Source: Phytomonospora sp040655735 (lineage in GTDB: Bacteria > Actinomycetota > Actinomycetes > Mycobacteriales > Micromonosporaceae). From it: 64,000 nucleotides of DNA. Positions 7,479 through 15,660 of the stretch are shown here, in pieces. The DNA lies in assembly GCF_040655735.1 (NCBI RefSeq), contig NZ_JBFAKK010000007.1, positions 248,001 to 312,000 on the forward strand. Reading direction: 5' to 3'. The translations under genes were made by a program, and so were the position numbers. Position 1 is the stretch's first letter. Every line of letters begins with the position of its first letter. Under the pieces are notes generated by a model. The model made no database searches, was not told the origin of the DNA, and worked only from the letters and a program-made list of their open reading frames with translations.

Positions 7479-8081
7479 CTACAACCTCCCCAACGCCCCC
7501 CGCACCGCCTCCCGCATGTCCCCCTGCACCGTGTCGAACTCGCCACCCGCGTCGACCACCGTGAAGCCCTCGTACTCCGGCAGCGAACGATAGGCGTCGC
7601 GAAAGCCCGTCAGGAACTCCAGACTCTCCTCGTCCACCCCCCGCCTCTTGATCCGCTGCTGCGCCTCGGCGGGCTCCACGTCCAGGTACAGCGTCAGGTC
7701 CGGCACCGGCAGCTCTCGGTTCAGCCGCCGCAGGACGTCGACGTTCCCCGCCCCGAGCACCCGCGCCGCCGCGTACTGACAGAACGTGTACCGGTCGACA
7801 ACCGTCACCGGGGCCGGCTCGACGAGTGCGTCGTGCAGCGCCGCCAGGCGCGCGCCGGCGGCCAGCAAACGCATCGTGTCGGCGTCGAGCAGCTCGGTGT
7901 GGTCGTTGAGGCCGTCCTCGACGGCGATGCGGTCGAGGGCGCGCCGGACCGGCAGCAGCGTCTGGTTCGGCACGTACCGCACGTGCCAGTCCCAGGCGCG
8001 CAGCCAGCCGGCGAGCTCGTGCGCCTGCGAGGTCTTCCCGGCGCCGTCGATGCCGACGACGGCGATGAGGACCGGTCTCAC
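7479..8081 (-). CDS. dTMP kinase-like P-loop nucleotide kinase
   Basis: A 200-residue protein with the thymidylate-kinase layout: Walker A GIDGAGKTSQAHELAGWL at the N-terminus, the DR(Y/F) motif VVDRYTFCQYAAARVLGAG in the middle, LTLYLDVEPAEAQQRIKRRG, and a lid region. It would phosphorylate dTMP or a related nucleoside monophosphate. The usual actinobacterial Tmk is longer or fused, so this may be an extra, specialised kinase. Its GTG overlaps the stop of the ParA-like gene in a GTGA arrangement (8078-8081), so the two are translationally coupled. The role of that coupling is unknown. Confidence 0.8.
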   Translation of the reverse strand: MRPVLIAVVGIDGAGKTSQAHELAGWLRAWDWHVRYVPNQTLLPVRRALDRIAVEDGLNDHTELLDADTMRLLAAGARLAALHDALVEPAPVTVVDRYTFCQYAAARVLGAGNVDVLRRLNRELPVPDLTLYLDVEPAEAQQRIKRRGVDEESLEFLTGFRDAYRSLPEYEGFTVVDAGGEFDTVQGDMREAVRGALGRL

Positions 8082-9601
8082 AATCCCTCGGAGACCGCCG
8101 CGGCGATCTTGAGCCAGGCGTCCTTCGTCGCCTGGGAGAGCATCGCGTAGCGGATCGGCTCGCCGGAGTCGAGGAGCTTCTCGTAGGGGGCGAGCAGGAC
8201 CTGGCGGGTGCGGGCGGCGAAGTGGCGCTGCACGGCCGGCAGGTCGAGGTCCTTGCGGTGGGCGGGCATCGACACGACCGTCACCGCGCGGCGGACGAGG
8301 TCCTGGCGGCCGGTCTGTTCGAGGTGGTCGAGGGCGCGCGCGGCGGTCTCGGCGGAGTCGTTGCGGGCCGACATGGTGACCACGAGCTGGTCGGTGGCGT
8401 CCATTGACGACTGCCAGTTGTGCGCGCGGACGTTGTTGCCGGTGTCGACGACGATCAGCTTGTAGAAGCGCGAGACGATCTCGCGGATCTCGCCGAAGGC
8501 GGCCGAGGTGAGCATCTCGCCGGCGGTCGCCGACTCGTCGGAGGAGAGCACGTCGAACATGGCCTCGCCCTGCGCGCGAACGTACTGGGAGAGATCGCCG
8601 ACACGTCCGGTCGGGCCGCGGAACTGGTCGATGTCGCGCAGGAGGTCGCGGACGGTGCGGACGTGGAAGTCCTGCTGGGCGCGCATGCCCAGGGTGCCTT
8701 GCGTCTCGTTGTTGTCCCAGGCGAGGACGTAGCCGCCGCGCCGCTGCCCGAAGGTCATGGCGAGCATGAGGACCGCGACGGTCTTCCCGGCGCCGCCCTT
8801 GGGGTTGATGACGGTGACCTGGCGCAGGCCGCCGAAGTTGCGGCGGACCATCTCCACCGCGCGGCTGACGTCCTGCTCCTTGCGGCTGGGGCCGAGTTTC
8901 GCGGCGCCGAAGGTGGCCTTGCGCAGGACCGCGCGAAGGCCCGTGGTCGCCACCGGCTGCGGGGGCTTGACGGCGCGGCGCAGGGCGAACTCGTCGGCGG
9001 TGACCTGCTGGTGCTCAAGGGATCCGGGCGTGTCCGGGTAGGGGACGAGTGCCTGGCCCGGGGGAGGCTGGTGCGCGGGGAAACCCGACACGGGTGCCTC
9101 GGGGGGCTGGGGCGCGTACTCGTGCGGCGGCGCGTACTGGGAGTGCTGCTGCTGGTACTGCCCGGAGTGATGCTGTTGCTGCTGCGCGGGCGGCTGGGCG
9201 TAGTCGGCCAGCGGCGGGTCGACCTGCTGCGAGTAGGGCTGCCCGAACTGGGAGGGCTGCGGCTGCGGCTGGTAGATCGCCCGCTGCGGCGGCTGGTAGG
9301 CCGGCGGCTGCGGCGGGACCTGGAGGGGGTGCTGCGGTGCCGCGGTGGGGACCTGCGGGAGTTGCCCGGTCGGCTCGTCGAGGGCCGGGTGGGCGCCGTT
9401 GTGCTGGGGGACCTGGGCGACACCGTGCGGGTTTCCCTGGTGCGCCGGTGGCCGTTGACCGGCCGGCGGGCCGCCCGCCGGCGGACCGAACGGGGACCAC
9501 TGGACGGTGGTGCCCTCCTCGATCTCGGCTTCGTCGGCCGGCGCGTGCGCGGGCGCTGGCTGGTGGGATGCGGTCTCGTGCTCGGTGTGCGGCCTGTCCA
9601 C
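8078..9601 (-). CDS. ParA/MinD-like ATPase with long Pro/Gln-rich N-terminus (EspI-like)
   Basis: A 507-residue protein. Residues 1-200 are low-complexity and rich in Pro, Gln and His (for example PPQPPAYQPPQ, AQQQQHHSGQ). Residues about 245-507 form a MinD/ParA ATPase with a deviant Walker A (NPKGGAGKTVAVLML, near residue 265), LAWDNNETQGTLG, and KLIVVDTGNNVRAHNW. This plan matches EspI and related ESX-associated proteins of mycobacteria, which regulate type VII secretion, but no ESX genes are in the window. GTG 9601 has GAGGAG six bases upstream. The stop overlaps the kinase start. A non-ESX role in localisation of a cell-surface machine is possible. Confidence 0.8.
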   Translation of the reverse strand: MDRPHTEHETASHQPAPAHAPADEAEIEEGTTVQWSPFGPPAGGPPAGQRPPAHQGNPHGVAQVPQHNGAHPALDEPTGQLPQVPTAAPQHPLQVPPQPPAYQPPQRAIYQPQPQPSQFGQPYSQQVDPPLADYAQPPAQQQQHHSGQYQQQHSQYAPPHEYAPQPPEAPVSGFPAHQPPPGQALVPYPDTPGSLEHQQVTADEFALRRAVKPPQPVATTGLRAVLRKATFGAAKLGPSRKEQDVSRAVEMVRRNFGGLRQVTVINPKGGAGKTVAVLMLAMTFGQRRGGYVLAWDNNETQGTLGMRAQQDFHVRTVRDLLRDIDQFRGPTGRVGDLSQYVRAQGEAMFDVLSSDESATAGEMLTSAAFGEIREIVSRFYKLIVVDTGNNVRAHNWQSSMDATDQLVVTMSARNDSAETAARALDHLEQTGRQDLVRRAVTVVSMPAHRKDLDLPAVQRHFAARTRQVLLAPYEKLLDSGEPIRYAMLSQATKDAWLKIAAAVSEGL

Positions 9602-9690
9602 CGGGCGCTCCTCGGGAAAGAGTGGCTGGTACCTGCCGATTGTTGCGCATCAAGTCCAGTGCCGACACCGGACGGCCCGGACTGAGATCG

Positions 9691-10527
9691 TCACGTGACG
9701 TAAACGGCCGCCGCTTCGCGTTCGTTCCACCACGTTCTCTTGCGTGCGAGGGTGCCCACGACGCCGTCGTCGATGTAGGGGACCTCGGATCCGGGCGTGA
9801 TCGCGACCGCGCGACCCCGGGCGCGTCGCACCTCGATCCTGATCTTGCGGCGGATCAGGCCGCGCTTGACGACGGGCACGGCGACGGCGACGTCGAGGGC
9901 GCCGTCGGCGGGGTCCGGGTCGGTCAGGGGAAGGCCGTCGACGCTGGCGTAGCCGGAGGCGTTGGCCACGACGCAGGTGAGGATGCGCTGGGTTCCGTCG
10001 GCGAGGATCAGGTCGTCGACGGCGATCTTGCCGAACCACGGCGTGTCGCCGCCGCCGAGGCGTACACCGTGGACGGTCGCCGAGCCGCCGTCGTGGCGGA
10101 GCAGGTCGATGCGGCGGGTCCGTCCACCCAGGACGGCCGCGGCGACGTCGGCGGGCGACGTGGGCAGGCCGAGTGCGGCGACGAGGTCGGGGGCCTGCGC
10201 GAGGGGGAGGATCCCCAGCGTCGGCAGGTCGGGGACGGTGCGGCCGGCGGGCATGTCGTCGGGGCGCTTGCTGGGCGGCGGGGCGAGGATCTTCACGGCC
10301 CGGCGCCAGATCGCGCGGACCTGCGCGTCGGTGTCGGCGGCCAGGACGAGCGCGGCGCCCGAGGCGGCCGTCTCCTCCAGGATCGCGTCGATGCCGGCGT
10401 CGTCGACGGCCTCTTCGAGCCGGACGGTCGCGTCGCCGTTCTTGAGCGCGTCGGAGCAGGCCAGGACCTGGGTCCGCGGGCCGCAGCTCGGGGCGCCGTC
10501 GGCGAGGCTGAGCAGTACAACGTCCAC
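9691..10527 (-). CDS. Divergent diacylglycerol kinase-like protein
   Basis: A 278-residue protein that fits the DAGK/YegS lipid-kinase fold weakly. AALVLAADTDAQVRAIWRR resembles the N-terminal nucleotide domain, LGILPLAQAPDLVAALGLP sits where active kinases have GTGNDFARALGLP, and LPLTDPDPADGALDVAVAVP matches the C-terminal 'DG-LDV' strand. The GTGN-type catalytic loop is lost, so kinase activity is doubtful. In several actinobacteria a DAGK gene neighbours purA, which is also close by here. GTG 10527 is chosen because the residues ahead of it in the longer frame look non-coding. It precedes the ParA-like gene on the same strand. Confidence 0.6.
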   Translation of the reverse strand: MDVVLLSLADGAPSCGPRTQVLACSDALKNGDATVRLEEAVDDAGIDAILEETAASGAALVLAADTDAQVRAIWRRAVKILAPPPSKRPDDMPAGRTVPDLPTLGILPLAQAPDLVAALGLPTSPADVAAAVLGGRTRRIDLLRHDGGSATVHGVRLGGGDTPWFGKIAVDDLILADGTQRILTCVVANASGYASVDGLPLTDPDPADGALDVAVAVPVVKRGLIRRKIRIEVRRARGRAVAITPGSEVPYIDDGVVGTLARKRTWWNEREAAAVYVT

Positions 10528-10592
10528 GGGGTGAGGGTATGCCCGCCCACGGCAGAGGGCCGGGGAGGGTGGCCGGGTGGTCGCGCGGGCCA

Positions 10593-11047
10593 CTAGGCGC
10601 CGCCCACCCCACCGCCCCAGACGTACTGGAACTGCTCCCACGGGCCGACCGTGCTCGCCCGCGCCCGCAGCATCCCGTAGCTGCCGCCGGCGTAGCCCAG
10701 CTCGGCCGAGACCACGCTGTCATCGATGTAGGGCATCGCGATCTCGAGGACGTCGGAGTAGTCGTCGGGGGAGATCGAGGTGATGAACATCGATGACCAG
10801 CCCACGTCGGCGGGCAGGACGTTCGCGCAGAGCATCATGTGTTCGTCGCCCAGCACAGCGCCGACTCCAAAGGCACCCCCGCCACCTCCGCCAGCTTCGC
10901 CCGCTGCGCCTCCAGCGCCGGGCTTCCCGTGCCGAGCGGCACTCGCGGCGGCTTCGCGACCGGGGCCGCGCCGGCGGTCGGGGTCGTGGCGAAGACCAGC
11001 CCGGTGGTCAGGACGGCGAGCATGACCGTCCGCGGAAAACGCCGCAT
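10593..11047 (-). pseudogene. Secreted protein gene with a frameshift
   Basis: The first frame starts at ATG 11047 after AAGGAGG and encodes a signal peptide (MRRFPRTVMLAVLTTGLVFA, then TPTAGAA) and EAQRAKLAEVAGVPLESAL. Near 10850 it goes out of frame, and a second frame continues with LGDEHMMLCANVLPADVGW to a stop at 10593. Restoring one base in the GCTG/TGCTG run joins both into one product of about 150 residues. This is either a small deletion in a CTG microrepeat or an error. No known family is recognised; it would be an exported protein, probably with a folded domain of about 110 residues. Confidence 0.65.
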
Positions 11048-11154
11048 GCCGGGCCTCCTTCGGGCCCGACAGCCGGGCACTTCGTCGACGCTAAGGCGTC
11101 GGCGGCCGCGTCCGGCGAATTCCCGCGACCTGCTTCCCGCCGGCCGGTGATGCG

Positions 11155-12312
11155 CTATCCGACCAGTTCGCGCAACCGGTCGAGCCGGGCCTTCGCCGTT
11201 CCCGGCCGGTCGCGGGCGGCGCGCAGGTCGCTCAGGTGCGACAGGTGCGCCACGACCACGTCGAGGGGTGGCCCGCTGGCCGACATGGTGCTCATTCGCT
11301 CGGGCGGCGCCTGGGTGGCGGGCGCGACCAGGAACGGCAGCACCAGACGGTGGTGGTGGAACGTGTAGGCGGCGCCGTGGGCGCGGCAGACGGCGAGGAA
11401 CGCCTCGGCGTTGGCCTTCAGCGACCCGGTGGCCGGGCCGTCGCCGACCTCGGCGAGCAGACGCGTCAGCAGCGAACCGGGGCCGTCGGCAAGGGCGATC
11501 GCCCGGCGGGTCGCCTCGGCGTCGCCGGGCGGCAGGTAGGCGTCCTTCTCGGCCATGAGGTGCAGGTAGAACGGGTCGCGGGGGCCGACCAGGCCCAGCA
11601 GCAGGTCGATCTCGTTGACGCCGGAGAAGTCGCCGGCGTTGACGCCCCGAAACTCCATCCCGCCGACCCGGTGGGGCTTGAAGTAGGGCCGGATGTTGTA
11701 GAAGAAGCGCTCGGTGTCGAGGTCCTCGGCCAGCGCGCGGTTGAAGGCCAGCACGTCGCCGAGGGCGGCGGCGGCGCTGTCGAACAGGTACGCCGCCGAC
11801 GGGTTCGACACGCCCATCGACGCGATCGGCCGCAGCGCCTCGGCCGCGCGCTGGTAGGCGAGCACCCCGAGGGTGTTGTAGCGGATGAACGCGGCCTCGT
11901 CGGGCAGCGTCGTGAAGGTGATGAACTCGCCGTCGACGGCCGTGTTGTACAGCGACTGGTGCGAGAACACGAAGCGCGGCGCCACTCCCAGCGTCGAGCC
12001 GAGCAGGCGCGCCAGAGTCCATGCCGGCGCCAGCGTGGAGGCGTCGCCGGTCTCGTGGCGGCGGCAGGCGGCGAGGTGGAAGCCGACCAGGCCCAGGAGG
12101 CGGTAGCGGTCGGCGGTCGCGGTGGGCAGGTCGCTGATCCGGTCGATCAGCGAAACGCCTTCGAGCAGGATCTCCTGCTTGACCTTGTCGAGCCGCGGAC
12201 CGCCGAGGATCTCGGCGCGTTCGGCGAAGTAGGCCTCTTCGAGGAGGGTGTTCGCCTCGGCGAAACGCCCGCGCAGCCATGCGTCGTAGGCCTCGATGGG
12301 GGTGTGGGGCAC
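11155..12312 (-). CDS. PrnB-family protein (monodechloroaminopyrrolnitrin synthase-like, DUF1864)
   Basis: A 385-residue cytoplasmic protein. Blocks shared with Pseudomonas PrnB are visible: LPDEAAFIRYN (PrnB LPDEAHLLESV), NIRPYFKPHRVGGMEFRGVN (PrnB ELRPFFEPVRVGG), and FHHHRLVLPF near residue 320, which aligns with the haem-ligand histidine region of PrnB. PrnB belongs to the tryptophan/indoleamine dioxygenase superfamily and rearranges 7-chlorotryptophan in pyrrolnitrin synthesis. No halogenase or other prn gene is nearby, so the substrate is unknown. The GTG start lies 6 nt behind TAGACA and is probably leaderless. It is divergent from purA. Confidence 0.7.
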   Translation of the reverse strand: MPHTPIEAYDAWLRGRFAEANTLLEEAYFAERAEILGGPRLDKVKQEILLEGVSLIDRISDLPTATADRYRLLGLVGFHLAACRRHETGDASTLAPAWTLARLLGSTLGVAPRFVFSHQSLYNTAVDGEFITFTTLPDEAAFIRYNTLGVLAYQRAAEALRPIASMGVSNPSAAYLFDSAAAALGDVLAFNRALAEDLDTERFFYNIRPYFKPHRVGGMEFRGVNAGDFSGVNEIDLLLGLVGPRDPFYLHLMAEKDAYLPPGDAEATRRAIALADGPGSLLTRLLAEVGDGPATGSLKANAEAFLAVCRAHGAAYTFHHHRLVLPFLVAPATQAPPERMSTMSASGPPLDVVVAHLSHLSDLRAARDRPGTAKARLDRLRELVG

Positions 12313-12472
12313 GAACCATGTCTACCAGCCCGTGGCGCAGATCATCCCGTGTGCACAGTGCCGGGTCCGTATCGTTGAGGGACCGCCCTGGTCACACCGC
12401 CCAGGTGACGGCCTGATCAGCCACCCCATTACCCTTGGTCGGTAATCGGGTGTCACCCGGGAAGGCGAAGAG

Positions 12473-13765
12473 ATGCCAGCGATCGTGCTCGTCGGGACCC
12501 AGTGGGGCGATGAGGGCAAAGGTAAGGTCACCGACCTGCTCGGCGAGCGGATGCACTACACGGTCCGCTACCAGGGCGGCAACAACGCCGGTCACACGGT
12601 GGTCACCCCCGACGGGGAGAAGTACGCCCTGCACCTGACGCCGACGGGCATCCTCACGGCCGGGTGCGTTCCGGTCATCGGCAACGGCGTGGTCATCGAC
12701 CCCAAGGTGCTGCTGCACGAACTCGACGGGCTCGCCGCGCGCGGCGTGGACGTCTCCCAGCTCAAGATCTCGGCCGACGCCCACCTGATCATGCCGCACC
12801 ACCGGGCCCTCGACCGCGTCGTCGAGCGCTACCTCGGATCGGCGCGGATCGGGACCACCGGGCGCGGGATCGGCCCGACGTACGGCGACAAGGTCGGCCG
12901 CGTCGGAATCCGCGTGCAGGACCTCCTCGACCCGAAGATCTTCCGGCAGAAGCTCGAACTGGCGCTGCGGGAGAAGAACCAGGTCCTGGTCAAGGTCTAC
13001 AACCGCAAGAAGATCGACATCGACGCGGTCGTCGAGGAGTACATGGGGTACGCCGAGAGGCTCATCCCCTTCATCACCGACACGCGTCTCCTCCTCGACG
13101 AGGCCCTGACCCGTGGCGACTACGTGCTGCTGGAGGGCGCGCAGGCGACTCTCCTCGACGTCGACCACGGCACCTACCCGTTCGTGACGTCGTCGAACCC
13201 GACCACGGGCGGCGCGTGCGTCGGCGCGGGGATCCCCCCGACGCGCATCGACCGGGTCATCGGCGTCATCAAGGCCTACACCACCCGTGTCGGCTCCGGC
13301 CCCTTCCCGACCGAGCTGTTCGACGACAACGGCATGCACCTGCTCAAGGTCGGCGGCGAGTACGGCACCACCACCGGCCGCGAACGCCGCTGCGGTTGGT
13401 TCGACGCGGTGATCGGCCGCTACGCCGTGCGCGTCAACGGCATCACCGACCTGTTCCTGACGAAGCTCGACGTGCTGTCGTCGCTGGACAAGGTGCCGAT
13501 CTGCATCGGCTACGACATCGACGGCGAGCGCCACGACGAGATGCCGATGACGCAGACCGCGCTGCACCACGCCACGCCGCTGTACGAGTTCCACGACGGC
13601 TGGTGGGAGGACGTCTCGGAGTGCCGCCGCTTCGAGGACCTGCCGAAGAACGCGCAGTCCTACGTCGAGCGCCTTGAGGAGCTGTGCAAGGCGCGCATCT
13701 CGGTGATCGGTGTCGGGCCGGCCCGGGACCAGAACGTGATCCGGCACGACCTGCTGTCGGCGTAA
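12473..13765 (+). CDS. purA: Adenylosuccinate synthetase
   Basis: A 430-residue enzyme that makes adenylosuccinate from IMP, aspartate and GTP, the first committed step to AMP. The P-loop-like GTQWGDEGKGKVTDLL is at the N-terminus. GNNAGHTVV, the IMP-binding TTGRGIGPTYGDK, GAQATLLDVDHGTYPFVTSS and TTTGRERRCGWFD are all present. Length is normal for bacterial PurA. The ATG follows GAAGAG. It is a single housekeeping gene here, with a weak terminator-like hairpin after it and a repeat-protein gene 60 bp downstream. Near-certain assignment. Confidence 0.98.
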   Translation: MPAIVLVGTQWGDEGKGKVTDLLGERMHYTVRYQGGNNAGHTVVTPDGEKYALHLTPTGILTAGCVPVIGNGVVIDPKVLLHELDGLAARGVDVSQLKISADAHLIMPHHRALDRVVERYLGSARIGTTGRGIGPTYGDKVGRVGIRVQDLLDPKIFRQKLELALREKNQVLVKVYNRKKIDIDAVVEEYMGYAERLIPFITDTRLLLDEALTRGDYVLLEGAQATLLDVDHGTYPFVTSSNPTTGGACVGAGIPPTRIDRVIGVIKAYTTRVGSGPFPTELFDDNGMHLLKVGGEYGTTTGRERRCGWFDAVIGRYAVRVNGITDLFLTKLDVLSSLDKVPICIGYDIDGERHDEMPMTQTALHHATPLYEFHDGWWEDVSECRRFEDLPKNAQSYVERLEELCKARISVIGVGPARDQNVIRHDLLSA

Positions 13766-13785
13766 GGGTTTTTCAGGTTTCGCGG

Positions 13786-13809
13786 ACCCCGGGGCGAAGG
13801 CTCCGGGGT
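13786..13809 (+). terminator. Weak terminator-like hairpin after purA
   Basis: A 7-bp stem, ACCCCGG (13786-13792) with CCGGGGT (13803-13809), and a 10-base loop. It is followed by TCGTTCG rather than a T run, so termination may be partial and allow read-through into the next gene. Confidence 0.45.
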
Positions 13810-13825
13810 TCGTTCGTGTGCGGGG

Positions 13826-15214
13826 GTGGACGTGCGGGGAGTGGCGGTGAACCCGGCGGCGCCGGCGGAGGTGCTGTTGCGGCTGCTGCTTCCGGAGGCG
13901 GCGCGGGGGTCCTGGTGGTGGCTGTTCCACCGCCGGGCGCCCTTGCCGGAGGCGGTGTACGACGCGATGGTCGCGCACCCCGACACCGACGTGCGCGTGC
14001 ACCTCGCCGAGGGCTGGTACGTCCCGGCGGCGCAACGCGCGCGCCTTGTCGACGATCCGTCGGCTCGCGTGCGAGCGTTCCTCGCCGCCGGGCCGCAGCC
14101 GTTTCGCGAGCCGGTCGAGGATCTGCCGGCGGCGGTCTACGAGCGGCTGGCCGCCGACCCGGTGGCGCGGGTCCGCTCGGCGGTCGCGGGAGAGTCGCCG
14201 ATCGGCGCCGGGCTGCGGGAGACCCTCGCCGCCGACCCCGTTGCGGAAGTCCGGGCCGCCGCGATCTCGGCGTGGCCCGACCCGCCCGAGGCCGTCGTCG
14301 AGCGCCTGCTCGCCGACGGAGACGAGGGCGTCCGGCGCGCCGCGATGCCCAAGGCCTGCGGCCGCAACCCCGACTTCAGCGACCTGCTGCTCGAAGGCCC
14401 GATGCTCGTCCGCGCGAAGGCCATCGACGACGGGATGCTGCACCCCGCGACCGCCGAACTCCTCGCCGCCGACGACGGCGAGTGGACGCGCGCCGCCGTC
14501 GCCGCCAACCCGAGCCTCCCGGAGCACCTGGTCGAACGCCTCGCGGCGGACCCGTCCCGGCACGTCCGGCTCGCGGTCTCGATGCGGCCGGAGCTGAGCG
14601 AGTCGCGACGCATGGCCGTCGACGTGCGGGTCCGTCCCTTCGACCGGCTCCATTCGCCCGGCTGGGTCGTGCGCGGGTTCGCCGACCCCGAGCTCATGCG
14701 GGCCTGCGCGGCTTCGGCGCACATCGGCCTGCGCCGGGCCGCCGCCTGTTCACCGCACCTGCCGTCCGACGTGGCCGCCGCGCTCGCCGCCGACGCCGAC
14801 CCCGTCGTGCGGCTGCTGCTGTGCGAGAACCATCCGGACGTGCCGGGCGAGCTGCTGCTGAGCACGTTCCTGGAGGCGCGGGTCGTCACGCGCGGGGCCC
14901 TGCTGCGGAAGGCGAGCTTCCCGCGGGCCGGGCTCGCCGCGCGCTTCGGTGGCTCACCCGACCCCGAGGAGGCGATGCTGGCGCTGCTGGACCCGGAGGT
15001 GCCGGATGCGGTGGTGGACCGGCTGAGTCGCGATGAGGACGCGGGGGTGAGGGGCGCGGCCGCCGCGCATGCGGGGTTGGGGGTCGAGCGGGCGCTGGAG
15101 CTGCTGGGGGACCCCGACGCCGAGGTGGCGACGGCGGCGGCGTCGAATCCGGGGGTGCCGGTGGCGGTGATGCACCGGCTGCTGGACGAGGCGGGTGTGC
15201 CGGGGATGGGGTGA
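13826..15214 (+). CDS. Leucine-rich-repeat-variant (LRV)/HEAT-like repeat protein
   Basis: A 462-residue soluble protein built from about 15 short helical repeats of the form LPxxVxxRLAxDPxxxVRxAVAxxP, for example LPAAVYERLAADPVARVRSAV and LPEHLVERLAADPSRHVRLAV. This matches the LRV family (alternating alpha- and 3-10 helices), used for protein or nucleic acid binding. No catalytic motif is visible. Repeats are less regular near residues 200-260. The start is GTG 13826; the first codons belong to a less conserved cap. It may be co-transcribed with purA. The partner is unknown. Confidence 0.7.
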   Translation: MDVRGVAVNPAAPAEVLLRLLLPEAARGSWWWLFHRRAPLPEAVYDAMVAHPDTDVRVHLAEGWYVPAAQRARLVDDPSARVRAFLAAGPQPFREPVEDLPAAVYERLAADPVARVRSAVAGESPIGAGLRETLAADPVAEVRAAAISAWPDPPEAVVERLLADGDEGVRRAAMPKACGRNPDFSDLLLEGPMLVRAKAIDDGMLHPATAELLAADDGEWTRAAVAANPSLPEHLVERLAADPSRHVRLAVSMRPELSESRRMAVDVRVRPFDRLHSPGWVVRGFADPELMRACAASAHIGLRRAAACSPHLPSDVAAALAADADPVVRLLLCENHPDVPGELLLSTFLEARVVTRGALLRKASFPRAGLAARFGGSPDPEEAMLALLDPEVPDAVVDRLSRDEDAGVRGAAAAHAGLGVERALELLGDPDAEVATAAASNPGVPVAVMHRLLDEAGVPGMG

Positions 15215-15270
15215 AGGCCGAACGGTCGCGTCCGTGGCGGGCTTCGCCGGGCCGCGCGAAGTCCTGCGGT

Positions 15271-15609
15271 TCAGGGGGTGCCGGCTTCGCGCTCGGTGTT
15301 GATGCGCTGGGCCTCGGTGAGCTGGTCTTCGAGGATGATGATCCGGCAGGCCGCTTCGAGCGGAGTGCCGCGGTCGACGAGTTCGCGGGCTCGTCGGGCC
15401 AGGCGTAGTTGGTAGCGGGAGTAGCTGCGGTGCCCGCCGCTGGAACGCTGTGGCGAAATGAGGTCGGCGCCGCCCAGACTGCGAAGGAACGCCTGGGTGA
15501 CGCCGGCTAGCTCGGCGGCCCGGCCCATCGAGTAGGCGGGGTAGTCGTCGTCATCGAGTTTGTCGGTCGTGCCGGCGCCCGGGGGCGTCATGTGTGCTGG
15601 TTGTCCCAT
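15271..15609 (-). CDS. MerR-type helix-turn-helix transcriptional regulator
   Basis: A 112-residue protein with a single MerR-like winged HTH: YSMGRAAELAGVTQAFLRSL, then LISPQRSSGGHRSYSRYQLRLARRARELVDRGTPLEAACRIIILEDQL. The helix after the wing ends in a short coiled coil for dimerisation; there is no effector domain. Similar small regulators are widespread in Streptomyces. ATG 15609 is chosen because GGAAGG lies four bases upstream. The ribosome binding site is preceded by a 29-bp GC-rich palindrome. Targets are unknown, and it has no neighbour within 600 bp upstream. Confidence 0.8.
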   Translation of the reverse strand: MGQPAHMTPPGAGTTDKLDDDDYPAYSMGRAAELAGVTQAFLRSLGGADLISPQRSSGGHRSYSRYQLRLARRARELVDRGTPLEAACRIIILEDQLTEAQRINTEREAGTP

Positions 15610-15631
15610 AGAACCTTCCGAACGCGGCGAG

Positions 15632-15660
15632 GGGCCCCGGCGCGCAGCGCGCCGGGGCCC
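15632..15660 (-). promoter_or_regulatory. 29-bp perfect palindrome in the MerR gene leader
   Basis: Arms of 14 bp (15632-15645 and 15647-15660) around a central A, GC-only apart from that A. It lies 23 to 51 bp ahead of the MerR start. It has no T run, so it is more likely an mRNA stem-loop or operator than a terminator. Confidence 0.5.
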
